Origin: Motacilla alba alba
Taxonomy: Eukaryota > Chordata > Aves > Passeriformes > Motacillidae
DNA: 64,000 nt
NCBI RefSeq assembly: GCF_015832195.1
Contig: NC_052032.1
Coordinates: forward strand, 8,376,618-8,440,617
Direction: 5' to 3'
Positions 48,251 to 59,223 of this stretch are shown piece after piece. Made by a program: the position numbers and the translations under genes. Numbering within the stretch: the first letter of the stretch is position 1; every line of letters begins with the position of its first letter. Below the pieces are notes generated by a model. That model ran no database searches. It saw only the letters and a program-made list of their open reading frames with translations, and was not told the origin of the DNA.

Positions 48251-49482
48251 TGGAATCCCAGCTTTTCCAAGGGGTACCATCACAGCCAGGTGGAATCCCA
48301 GCTTTTCCAAGGGGTACCACCACAGCCAGGTGCAATCCCAGCTTTTCCAAGGGGTACCATCACAGCCAGGTGGAATCCCAGCTTTTCCAAGGGAGGAGCA
48401 TCACAGCCAGGTGGAATCCCAGCTTTTCCAAGGGGTACCATCACAGCCAGGTGGAATCCCAGCTTTTCCAAGGGGTACCACCACAGCCAGGTGCAATCCC
48501 AGCTTTTCCAAGGGGGAGCATCACAGCCAGGTGGAATCCCAGCTTTTCCAAGGGGTACCATCACAGCCAGGGGCAATCCCAGCTTTTATAAAGGGGGGTA
48601 ACATCACAGCCAGGTGGAATTCCAGCTTTTCTAGAGGGGTACCATCACAGCCAGGTGGGATTCCAGCTTTTCCAAGGGGTACCATCACAGCCAGGTGCAA
48701 TCCCAGCTTTTCCAAGGGGTACCATGACAGCCAGGTGGAATCCCAGCTTTTCCAAGGGGGAGCATCACAGCCAGGTGGGATTCCAGCTTTTCCAGTGGGG
48801 AGCATCACAGCCAGGTGCAATCCCAGCTTTTCCAAGGGGGAGCATCACAGCCAGGTGCAATCCCAGCTTTTCCAAGGAGGAGCATCACAGCCAGGTGCAA
48901 TCCCAGCTTTTCCAAGGGGGAGCATCACAGCCAGGTGCAATCCCAGCTTTTCCAAGGGGTACCATCACAGCCAGGTGGAATCCCAGCTTTTCCAAGGGGG
49001 AGCATCACAGCCAGGTGCAATTCCAGCTTTTCCAAGGGGTACCATCACAGCCAGGTGGAATCCCAGCTTTTCCAAGGGGGAGCATCACAGCCAGGTGGAA
49101 TCCCAGCTTTTCCAAGGGGTACCATCACAGCCAGGTGGAATCCCAGCTTTTATAAAGGGGGGTACCATGACAGCCAGGTGCAATTCCAGCTTTTCCAGTG
49201 GGTAACATCACAGCCAGGTGCAATCCCAGCTTTTCCAAAGGGGAGCATCACAGCCAGGTGGAATCCCAGGTTTTCCAAGGGGGACCATCACAGCCAGGTG
49301 GAATCCCAGTTTTTTAAAGGGGGAGCATCACAGCCAGGGACAATCCCAGGTTTTCCAAGGGGTACCATCACAGCCAGGTGGAATCCCAGCTTTTATAAAG
49401 GGGGGGGTAACATCACAGCCAGGTGCAATTCCAGCTTTTGTAAGGGAGGAGCATCACAGCCAGGTGGAATTCCAATTTTTCC
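48251..49482. repeat. 40-bp minisatellite, about 31 copies
   Basis: The unit is TGGAATCCCAGCTTTTCCAA plus GGGGTACCATCACAGCCAGG. Two main unit types differ at the centre: GGGGTACCAT (with a KpnI site) and GGGGGAGCAT. They are interspersed in an irregular order. Rarer variants are CTTTTATAAAGGGGGGTAAC, GGGATTCC, and CTTTTCTAGAGG. Some units are 41-44 bp. The array is bounded by the CpG-rich cluster on the left and by GCAGGGACAGGGTGGGAGGA on the right. Confidence 0.98.
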
Positions 49483-50629
49483 AGCAGGGACAGGGTGGGA
49501 GGAGGTGGGGGAAGTGCAGCATCTCCCCATCAGCACCTGACCCAGCTGCTCTGGCAGGGAACAGCAGGCTGGGAGTGTTTCCAAGCTGAAGAGAAATGAA
49601 TGTCCTGAGGGCTTGGGGAGGCACAGACTCCAAGGCGATATTTACACTGGGCCGTGCTGTGTCACCGGCGTGGGTTACTCATCCCTCCCTGCAGGTACCG
49701 AGCGACAGCAGCAGCCTGTGACTCACCAGCTGGGACGCGGGGACGTGTCCCTCCAGTGTGACTTCAGACGTGGGACATTTCAGAGCCACTGGCACCTCGC
49801 AGCGGATTCCCAAGCTCGGGAGCAAAGCCAAGGTGCCTTAAAAGCTGTGGGTGTCACCCAGCCGTGACCCTGCAGTGACTTCTGCAGGTCTCTGTGGGGC
49901 ACTTTTAGTGTCCCCAGAAGCCGCAGGACTCCTTTTGCTCAGCCTGCAGGGGGGTGGTGCCCGGAGCGCTGCTCCTGGAGGGGTTTTCTGGGATGCTCAC
50001 GATGCCAACACCCAGCGCTGCCCCTTCCCCAGGCCAGGAGCAATCCCAGGGAGCTGCAGCCCCTGGATAACTGCAATAAATGCGCTGATAAACGCAATAA
50101 ATGCGCTGATAAACGCAATAAATGCGCTGATAAAGGGGCACAGCAGTGCCAGGGCTGGAGCAGCCCCTCCAGGCTGGGCTGGTGCTCTGCAGTCACCACC
50201 TGACACACCCAGGGCAGCTGACCTGGCACCAATTTGTCCATTAAAACATGAGATTCCCAAAGGGAAGCTCCAGGTGCCTGGGGCGCGAGGCAGAAAGGGA
50301 AAGCAGGGTGGGATATTTCCCAGCAGCTGTGTGGCAGAGGGATTCCCCAGGAGCAGGCAGAGCCGGGCTCCACTCTGCTGCTTTAAAATGCCTCAGAGGT
50401 CACTTTGCAGGACCTAAAAATCTGCTCCAGCCTGGAACACAAAACCTGGAAGGGCTCACTTTGGAAGCAACACCTTCACCAAAAGCCCAGAACTGGCGGG
50501 TTCCCACCTGCCTCAGTTTCCCCACTTCTCCCTCCATCACCTGAGCAGCATCAAGGGAGGTCCAGGGCGGACATAAAACACCTCGAGTGTTTGGCAGGAG
50601 GTTTGCATGCAAACATTAATCTCCATCCC
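49483..50629. other. Unannotated GC-rich sequence with a small tandem
   Basis: A 21-bp unit, GCAATAAATGCGCTGATAAA plus C, is repeated three times at 50073-50134 and carries an in-phase AATAAA in each copy. No gene is visible. Confidence 0.7.
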
Positions 50630-50910
50630 AAGAATGATTAATTACTATTTGCCTGCTATTATTGTTTGTTTTCCATCAGCATCCTTGCTTTGGTTCTCTG
50701 CTGAATCCCACTCCTGATGCCAAGCCAGGGATATTTTAGGAAATGCAGATTATATAATATTTACATCTGTGCCACTTGTTTATTCCTCTCTGTCAGTTAA
50801 TTTTATTACTGCTCCTCTCTCACGGAAGCCGTGATTTGCAGAGCCAAAAGCAGGCTATGTGATTTCAAGGATGCACTAATTTTAATAATTAAAAAGCTGC
50901 TGCCTCCCAT
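50630..50910. promoter_or_regulatory. Candidate conserved non-coding element
   Basis: Repeat-free complex AT-rich sequence: GATTAATTACTATTTGCCTG, CTATTATTGTTTGTTTTCCA (FOX-like TGTTTG), GCAGATTATATAATATTTAC, GTCAGTTAATTTTATTACTG and CACTAATTTTAATAATTAAA. Several TAAT homeodomain-type cores are present. There is no coding frame. Confidence 0.38.
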
Positions 50911-52550
50911 CTGCCCAGGGAGGGAAGGAGAGGCACCGGGAGGGCACGAGGCTCTGGTTGGGAAATCCTGCTCTCAACCAACCCAGTGCTCCCCCAAAAG
51001 TGACGGCTCCTCACCCACTTGTGAGGGTTTCTCTTGGTTTTCTTCTCTGGGAAGAGGAAAGAGACTCCAAGAAGGGAGAATGAGTAATTATGGGATATTT
51101 TGAGAGCTTGAGGAGGAGCTGGAAAACCTGGACTGAAATAAAGCTGCGTTTCCCACTGGTCAGAACCTTCTCCTTTGACAGAAATGTGAAGTTTGCAGCT
51201 TGGCCAAGGTTCTGCTCTTTGGTGTGGCCAGCAAGGAGCAGCCAGCAGGAGGGAAATGCTCTTGTTCCCATCAGACAGACCCTGGGGACCCCAAAATGCA
51301 GCCCAGCCCCGAGGGGGACCAGCCCCCAGAAAGGACAGGGCCAGTGGCACAGGGCCACCCCAACAGGGGCCGTTCTGCAGGGGACAGCAGCCCCACAGGG
51401 CACCAGCAGGGCACAATCAAGTCCACTTTGCAATTCCAGAGGGCAAGCAGGTGGTTAAAAAAGCCCCAAAAGCTGTCAGGTCTGGAGCAGCCCTGGGGCT
51501 CCTGGAGCTGCTGTTGGGTTGGGTGGGTGGGTGCTGGGATGGGGGCTCCAAACGCCAGGACAAAGCAGTTCAGATGCTCAGGGAGGAGTTCCACACAGCT
51601 GGAATCACACTTTCCGAGGATGGAAATCGCACGGCAATCCCTGGGTTTGTCCCTTTCCAGGCTGCCCCTCGAGGCCCTGGGTGCTTGGCTGTCCATCAAA
51701 CCCAGCCCTCCCCACATTCCTGCTCTTCCCTGATGGAAAAGCTCCAGGCGTGGATCTAAAACCCCTCAGAGCTGCTCACCACCACTCCCGAGCCCCGAAC
51801 TGTGCCTCCAGCCCGCTCCTGTCTGACAGAACTCCTGCAGGATTCCCACTCCCATGACAGAAGCAGCACGTGAGGAGGGCTAAGACAAATAACGGCGAGA
51901 GGTCAACAGCATTTCAGAAAACAAACCCCCCCCGGCACTGCAGGCACATCTGAGCAGGGAATCTGAGGAGCAGAACGCAAAGAAAATACAAAACACGCAG
52001 ATCAGAGCAGGGAGGGGACAGTGGGACACGAGGCAGGGGACCTCTCCGTGGCACGAGCTCGTTGCAGAGCAGCAGATGTCTGTGCTGGCAGCAAGGGGAA
52101 GAGGGGATTTGTTTGCGGAGAGGAAAAATAATCTTTTAATTTGGCTCGTGCATCAAAACCAGAAACTTCATCCCCCAAAGACACAAATCACTGGCGTTGC
52201 TTCTCACCGGTGCTGGCAGCAAAGCACAACAGAAGCTGGGTGGTGGCAGTGCCACCAAAAATGGCCACTCAGGGGACACTTTGTGGTGCCCAGCACTGCA
52301 GCATGCCACACAGCCCTGCTCCAGCCAGGGCACAAAAAAAACATATTCCTGAGCATGATGTATGGCTTGGAAAATTCCTGCCTCTACTGCTTAGGAAAAT
52401 CAGGAGTCCAGCAAGGGCTGCTTCTCCAGGAAGGCAGCCCATAATTACCCAGAGGAGCAGAAACATTTCCAAGGCATTTTGAGAGCAGGAGCAGAGGGAG
52501 GAGGGATGGAGTCCACTGAAATTCCCATCTCCAGCCCGGGGTGTTTGCAG
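50911..52550. other. Unannotated sequence
   Basis: GC-moderate sequence with no recognised gene or transposon. Open frames up to 188 aa at 51193-51759 have no domain content. Confidence 0.55.
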
Positions 52551-52741
52551 CAGGGTTAGGGCTCTGAAAACCACAACACCCAGAGCTCCAGGCACGCTGC
52601 AGCTGCCAAACACATCCATCCCAAGGGAACACAGAACTACCACACCGTTCCTCCACAGCTTTCTCCTTGGAAGCAGCCTTAGCCCCAGGCTGCTTTCACT
52701 GACTAGGGTTAGGGTTAGGGATTTGAAACCACGAAGCCCAG

Positions 52742-53131
52742 TGTCACCATGATATTTTATGAAAATCCTTTTGCCGGGATTTTCTTCTCCTGAGAAGCTG
52801 AGGAGCTTCAGGAGAGAAATGTAACCAATAACTCTCTGCTGCTGTGGAGTGCAGCCGGTGCAGCTCTGATTAGTCCATGTGAGGAGTTTCTGCTCAATAA
52901 CCAATCAAGGATGCAGCTGGGTCAGACTCTGGTCAGTCACAGCCTTTGTGATTCATTCCTTTCTATTCCTGTCCAGCCTTCTGCTGAATCCTTTCTCTCT
53001 ATTCTTTTAGTACAGTTTTAATATCGTATTTTTAATATAATATACATCATAATATAATAAATCAGCCTTCTGAAACACGGAGTCAAGATTCTCATCTCTT
53101 CCCTCGTCCCGGGACCCCTGCAAATCTCACA
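52742..53131 (+). mobile_element. Solo LTR, ERVK-like, copy 1 in composite array
   Basis: The LTR runs from TGTCACC to CTCACA, with 390 bases. It has CCAAT boxes in AACCAATAACTCTC and ATAACCAATCAAGG, an AATAAA at 53056-53061, and a U5-like end with GGAGTCAAGATTCTCATCTC and CTCGTCCCGGGACCCC. The left flank is GCCCAG; the right flank is ACACCCAG, so the target duplication is degraded or obscured by the repeat. The + orientation is inferred from the CCAAT and AATAAA order. Confidence 0.88.
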
Positions 53132-53300
53132 ACACCCAGAGCTCCAGGCCCGCTGCAGCTGCCAAACACATCCATCCCAAGGGAACACAGACCTGCCACA
53201 CCCTGGCTTCTCCACAGCTTTCTCCTTGGAAGCAGCCTTAGCCCCAGGCTGCTTTCACTGACTAGGGTTAGGGTTAGGGATTTGAAACCACGAAGCCCAG

Positions 53301-53734
53301 TGTCACCACGATATTTTATGAAAATCCTTTTGCTGGGATTTTCTTCTCCTGAGAAGCTGAGGAGCCTCAGGAGAGCAATGTAACCAATAACTCCCTGCTG
53401 CTGTGGAGTGCAACAGATGCTTTTTTGATTAATCCATGTGAGGAGTTTCTACTCAATAACCAATCAAGGATGCAGCTGGGCCAGACTCTCTGAGGGTCAC
53501 GAGCTTTTGTGATTCATTCCATTCTATTCCTGTCCAGCCTTCTGCTGAATCCTTTCTCTCCATTCTTTTAGTTTTATATTTTTATGTATTATATTAAAAC
53601 TATATTTTATAGTTTTAATATAATATATATCATAATATCATATAGATAATAATAATATAACAAATCAGCCTTCTGAAACGTGGAGCCAAAATTCTCATCT
53701 CTTCCCTCGTCCCGGGACCCCTGCAAATCTCACA
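53301..53734 (+). mobile_element. Solo LTR, ERVK-like, copy 2 in composite array
   Basis: This 434-base copy starts 559 bases after copy 1 and is flanked on the left by the same GAAACCACGAAGCCCAG sequence. It came with the tandem duplication, not from a separate insertion. Its AT-rich middle is expanded (ATATAATATATATCATAATA region, 53578-53660), and the poly(A) signal reads AACAAA instead of AATAAA at 53659-53664. Confidence 0.88.
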
Positions 53735-53855
53735 ACTAGGGTTAGGGGTTTGAAACCACAAAGCCCAGAGCTCCAGGCACGTGGCAGCTGCAAAAGGCAT
53801 CCCAAGGAAGCCACACCATGCCTTCCTTTCTCCTTGGAACCAGCCTTAGCTGCCA

Positions 53856-55929
53856 GGGCAGGGGTGGGCACTGCCCCAGCCCCACCACACTGTGCCCCCT
53901 GCTCCGGCTCAGGGCAGGGGCAGGAGTTGAATTCTGAAGGGTTTTTCTGGGAGCCAGCTGGGCTGCAGAGCTGGCAGGGAGCCACCGGAGCTCTGTCCCT
54001 GCTCTGATCAGAGCTCGCTCCCAGGCCTGCAGCAGGAGCAGTGCCCAGGCAGGTGCCCAAGCCCTCCACAGCTCTCCCACCTCGTTTTGGCTGGCAGAGA
54101 ACGCCAGAGATCCAATCCCCTCCTCTTCCTGCTCTCCTCAGGTGCTCAGGCTAAATATGCTTGAGCCCAGCATCCTTCTGGCAGGCTGAGCTGCTCCTGC
54201 TGCCACTGAAATTTGTCCAAAAAAGCCCTTTTCTCCAAGCAAGAGCCAGGAGGGCACCTCCTCACATGCCAGCCCCAGCTGAGGGCCAAAAAGCAGCAAA
54301 TAAAGGACAATCAGAGAGAGGGCAAAGACCCTGGCACGGTGGGGCTGTGCCCTCCCTGCTGGCACATGCACTCACAAAGGTTTTCCTTTCATTTTGTTTA
54401 CTCAAGGATAAAAAAAAGCCAAAAAACAGCCATATAAATATTTTTTGGAGCAGAACTAAAATGAGTAGTAAAGCTCAGAGGACAGTGAGATGTTCACTGG
54501 CTGCCCCTTCATCCTTCCAGGGTGACACTGACATCCCAGACCCCAAAAATCTCTGGGGACAACAGACAGGGCACAGGGATCCCACGGGGTCCCTGGGATG
54601 CACAGGAGGACTCAGAGGAGGCAACTCTGCTCCTGATTCCAAACCAGCCCTCATCTCCCCTCTTTCATCTATTTAATCAATCAATTTTAATTATTGGTGT
54701 TGGAGCAGCAAGGTTGGGCCAGGTGACCCCACTGCCCTTCCAACCTCACCCTTCCTGGGATTCCGTGTCACCAATAAATGATCCCAGGCTCTCTCATTTT
54801 CAAACAAAGAAGGGCTGAACCTGAAAAAATAAAAAGTTTGGGTTAAAAACCTTCAAAATGGCTTCAACTTTTCCTCAGCAGTAAAAAAAAATCTCTGTAT
54901 TTCTTCCCCTAAAAAAGCAGGTGGTGTTTGCCATGAGGGTGCAGACTGCAGCGATGTTCCCCAGCCTGTGTCTGTGGCAAAAAAAAATATGTTTGCCAAA
55001 GACATTTTTATTCTGCTCCCACACAAGCTCCTTCTCTGCTCGGCAAAAGGGAAATTTTCCTATTTTACAGGAGGAAAGAAAAGCTCTCTGCTGTTAAATC
55101 ACCCCAGCAGCCAGACATAAACACACGAGCCGGCAATTCCCCGGGATGGTCCCTCCAAAGGAGGTGTTGGTGTGACACAGAGTGTTGGCTTCCTCAGCTC
55201 CACGTGGAAAGGTAATGAGTTATGTTAATTGAGCTCATCTTTGCAAATTGATATTGCTCCTGCAAACAGACAACAACCACAACAACAAAAAAAAAAAACC
55301 CTTAAATATGTTTGCACATCATCCGCGTGGAGCTGGGATGCGGCAGCAGCAGGGTCAGCAATGAGGGGAACGGAGCAGCTCTGCCCTTCATCCCTGCAGG
55401 TGATGCAAAACCCCACCAGCATCAGGGACCTGCTGCAGCCTCCACCCCTCCTGCACCTCCCAAACCTGACCACAGCCCCCTCCAGGCTGGATCGAAGAGC
55501 TGAAAATGCTCCTCGGGGTGACGAGGGCTGGGTTTGTCCCCCTCGTTCCGCTCCTGCAGCCTCAGCTTTGCGTGGCTCAAAGTGGTTTTGGTGCCCTCCG
55601 GAGCTGGGTCACCCCTCTGCCAGCAGAACCACCCCAATTAGGGCGCCTGAGCGCAATTAGCAGCGTGTGAACTTTCCGAGGGTGTTCGATTGAAGGCACT
55701 TGAAGGACACACGCCTGACTGGAGCCTGCAGGCAGCGCTGAGCATGGATCATGAATTTTAAGGGCTTTGCCAAGCCAGGAGCCTCCTGCCCCCAGGGCTG
55801 CTGCAATCGGGAGATTTTCCTGTGGATGTGAGCCCTGGGAACCTGCCCCAGCCTGCATTTGTGGGGTTTGTTTCTGATATAAACGAGGAAAAGACACACG
55901 GCAAAAATTAATATACAATCAGAGGATTA
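53856..55929. other. Unannotated sequence
   Basis: No gene or recognised repeat. A-runs occur at 54888-54894 and 55287-55298. Interval 54370-54480 is AT-rich and 55060-55320 is complex. Open frames of 171 aa or less are random in texture. Confidence 0.55.
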
Positions 55930-56075
55930 TTTGGGTTGGGAGCTGAAAGCTCATCTTCTTCCACCCTCTGCCACGGGCAGGGATATTTTTCTCTATGCCA
56001 GGTTGTTCCAAGGCCTGTCCAAGTGGCCTGGAGCACTTCCAGGGGTGGCACAGGGCACTGGGAGGTCACTTTGCA
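55930..56075 (-). mobile_element. CR1 LINE 3' fragment, diverged
   Basis: The order is TTTGGGTTGGGAGCTGAAAG, CTCATCTTCTTCCACCCTCT, GCCACGGGCAGGGATATTTT, CCAGGTTGTTCCAAGGCCTG and GGCCTGGAGCACTTCCAGGG. It is a reverse-oriented tail with several substitutions. Confidence 0.85.
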
Positions 56076-58385
56076 GTGCCTGTGCCCTCCCTGCCCTGTC
56101 TCATGACTCCATTCCTTCCTTGGAGCCCCTGGTCCCATCTTTGTGAAGCCATGGAAGTTTGCCATGAAAACTGCTGCTCGCAGATCCTCTCGATCCGAGG
56201 GCAGCAGGAGAGGCAGCAGGAAGGACTGAACTGGGGACAAGCGACTTTCTGTGCCTGTGACACCCGATAAACCCCCAGCAGCACCTCAATTCCTGGTCAG
56301 AAACAAAATAAAACCAAAAAACCAACCATTTGTTCAATCGGTCATTAATGAAGGCACAAATCATTAGGAGAATAATTCTCCCCAAATTGAATTACTCCTT
56401 TCAATTACCTGGCTTCTTTTTCTTTTCCCTCCTTTCCTTTCATGCCTTCATTCCCCAGGGAGCTGAGCAGAGCCGTGAATGGGAATTAGGCTCAGCCAGG
56501 CGGGTGCTGCTCCAGCACTTGTTGCCTTCTTTCCCTTTTTCTCCTCACACCGTGGCTTGAGAAAATGAAAACCGTGATGCCAAAGCCCCGTGGCTTCCCA
56601 GGAGAATTTGCAGGAAAGGTTTGGGGCTTTATTTACCTTCGCAAGGAACGAGTCCTTCTGGAAAACAAAGGGTCTTTGATTTTATCTTAATGAACATTAC
56701 TGATCCTGCTCGGAGCCTTTCAAACCCTATCAGTGCCTGAGACAGTGCTAAAGAGACACAGCCAAACGAGATTTCATGGATTTCATCTGCCCAACATTTC
56801 TGCACCGCTGCCTCATCCCTGATGGAATCTCTGCTTGTTTGCAGCCTGGCACAAACAAGGAATGTGCAGCAAAAATCTCCTCCCGCTCCTACCCTGCCAC
56901 TGCTCCCTGGGTTATTCTGAAATTTAAAGGGGAATCCCTGGGGGTTTTTAGGAATTTCCTTTTCTCCATTTCAGGTTTCCCCCTGTAACATGTATCAGCT
57001 TCTCCCCAAACCCCTGCAGGTGCTGCAAAGCAGAGACTTGGCCATGACAGATTTTTTTTCCCCACAAATTCCTTTTCCCCCTGACATTCGTGAAGGGATT
57101 AAAAGCCGTGTCTCAGTTCCTTTCCTTGCCCTCTGCACTGACCACCACCGGCTCTCCCAAGTTAACTATTAATTAAGCTCTTCCGTTCTGTTTGATATTC
57201 ATTATTCTTTTCATTACTTCTTAAATCAGCTGAGTTTCTTGCCTTTTTTTTTTTTTTTTAGTGCAACTCAGCCTATTCTCCATTCACTAAACCCTTTGAA
57301 TCCCTGAATTGCATTTTTGTTATCCTTGCTGTTATTGCTTACATCCTGTCTGGGCCATCGTGGCATTTAGGGTTTGGTTTTTGGGGTTGTTTTTTTCCCC
57401 CTGAGGCTTGGATTTGTGTATGTGATGTGTGTATGGATAAATAATCCAGAATTTGCTGAGCAGCATGCAAATTGCAGTCTCTGGGAGAACGACAACCTGC
57501 ACATTGCCAAAATGAGCATCAGTGAAAGATGGGAAATTCATTTAGCCCCGTGAAGGAGATAATTACTATTTTGCAGATTGAGAAAGTGGGGCATAAAGAG
57601 ATTAAGGCCTAAGGACCCAATCTAGCCAAAAACCCAATCATATGCTTAATTTAAAGGAGATTAGATAGTTCCCTCAAAGCCAGCAGGAGCAGCCACTGCC
57701 TCGTGTCAGGCACTCCTGGAATGTTCTGCTGAGCTGGGATGAGGGAGGCAGGGCCAGGGCTCAGGTCACACCCAGGGCTGGAATTGGCAGCCCAAACCCT
57801 GGCCTGAGCTGCTGCTGATTTCCCAGATTAATTGCTATTACCTCCTAATGTGTGTTAAACGCGTGGAGGTGCTGAGTTAAGCAGCTTTAGGAAATTGTAC
57901 AAGAGTTGATATATTACAGACTGCTGCTCGCCCGGGTTAATCCAGCCGCGGCCGTGCTGCCCCTGAAACAGCAGGGAAATGTGATTTTCCCATTTTCCCT
58001 CCTCCCAGAGCCCTGGGGGACAGGGAAGCTCCCTCCTCTCCATCCTGCCTGCTGTAGCTCGGGGCTGGGCTGGTTTCCCTGCCTCCTTTCCAGGAGGAAG
58101 CTGCAGGAAGCAGGAGCCCTGGTGGCTGGTCCCCTTTTGCCACGAGCCACCACAGGGACAGAGGGGGCTGAACGTGGCACATCCAGGAGGGAAACCCTGC
58201 TGGGACCAGGGATGGAGAGGGTCTGAGCAGCCTGGCCAGGAGGATGGAGGGGGAGGATGCAGGGATGAGGATGATCCCACTGAGCCAGAACGCTCAAATG
58301 CCAAACCTGACACGCCGCTGACACATTTGGTGGCCTCTCCCTGAAGTTTCACCTCAGCTTTGTCAGGAGCTGGCCTGACATTTTA
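56076..58385. promoter_or_regulatory. Intergenic stretch with several candidate conserved patches
   Basis: Short AT-rich complex patches stand out: 56325-56410 (CGGTCATTAATGAAGGCACA, GGAGAATAATTCTCC palindrome), 57165-57240, 57560-57670 (TTAAGGCCTAAGGACCC, CATATGCTTAATTTAAAGG), and 57825-57925 (TGTGTTAAACGCGTGGAGG, TTGATATATTACAGACTG). A T-run lies at 57246-57260. None is coding. These may be fragments of constrained regulatory sequence; confidence in each is low. Confidence 0.28.
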
Positions 58386-58800
58386 ATGCTGATTTTTTTT
58401 TTTTTTTTTAACACTTTGAGAACAGCTGAAAGCACAGAAAGGACATCTCCTCCTCCTCCTCCTCCTCCTCCTCTGGGTGCACATCCCAAGGAATCCACGT
58501 GTTCCACCTCGCCCTCTCCACACGCTGCTCCTCGAGCTGCAGCCCTGGCCAAGGCTGCTGTGGTCCATCCAACTTGCCATAAATCTTCCAAACTAATGTG
58601 CAAATACAGGTTTCCATAAAACACCAGCACAGGAGAGTTACGCCAGTCTTGTGGGAAAGTAATACCCATCTAAATAAAGTGTGTAAATACATATTTATTT
58701 GCTAGACTGGAACCAAAGAAGCTGTTCTGGTCTGCTGGAGAAAAGAAATACACATTTTAAGACTGTCTAGGTACATAATTACCTCAGAGAGAGAGCAAAA
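58386..58800. other. Simple repeats and AT-rich sequence
   Basis: A T-run (58393-58409) is followed by a (TCC)n run at 58449-58473. Complex AT-rich sequence with an AATAAA near 58672 continues to 58800. The AATAAA could belong to a non-coding transcript on the + strand, but no exon can be shown. Confidence 0.5.
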
Positions 58801-59160
58801 TAAATCATCAATGTCATCCTGCACTCTGGGAAGGAGCTGCCCTGAGCTCTCCTTTCCCAGCAAGGAGCATCCCCCGGAACTGAGCAATCCCACCCAGCGC
58901 TGGTGAGTGGAAAATCCGTGTACAAAGGGGTAGGGCAGACCCCTCCTTGCCTGAGCTCTGGAAAGCCCCCAGCACAGGATGTATTTATTGCTGCTGACAG
59001 GAGGAGATCCCAGCCCTGTGGAGACAAAGTGAAGCGAAGGAGAATTGATTTGGGAAGGATATCCTGGCTTTACCAGGCTGCCCATGGCGCCTGGGAGGGA
59101 ACTGGAGGCTCCAGATCCCAGCTTGGAGACAGAGTTTGGGGCGTATTGTCCAAACCCCCC

Positions 59161-59223
59161 TCCATCCATCCATCCATCCATCCATCCATCCATCCATCCA
59201 TCCATCCATCCATCCATCCATCC
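59161..59223. repeat. (CATC)n microsatellite
   Basis: A tetranucleotide TCCA/CATC run of about 15 copies, perfect in this sequence. It reads as PSIHPSIHP on + and MDGWMDGW on -, which explains the odd open frames there. Confidence 0.99.

Larger units (their letters stand above)
52551..53855. repeat. Composite tandem repeat with TTAGGG motifs and LTRs
   Basis: A unit of about 150-170 bp occurs from 52551 and from 52702, and the remainder after LTR copy 1 is at 53132-53300. A last partial unit follows LTR copy 2 at 53735-53855. Each begins with a CTAGGGTTAGGGTTAGGG-like run, then GATTTGAAACCAC, GCCCAGAGCTCCAGGC, GCAGCTGCCAAACACATCCA and TTTCTCCTTGGAAGCAGCC. Two LTRs interrupt it at the same point of the unit, giving a 559-bp higher-order period. 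Confidence 0.88.

Noticed and set aside
48111..49205. 364-aa frame as a repetitive secreted protein
   Set aside because: All three + frames of the 40-bp unit are open, so the open frame needs no selection. There is no signal peptide or splice context. It is kept only as a transcription question.
52701..52720. True telomere or chromosome end
   Set aside because: Only two or three TTAGGG repeats are present per unit, and unique DNA continues on both sides for more than 10 kb.
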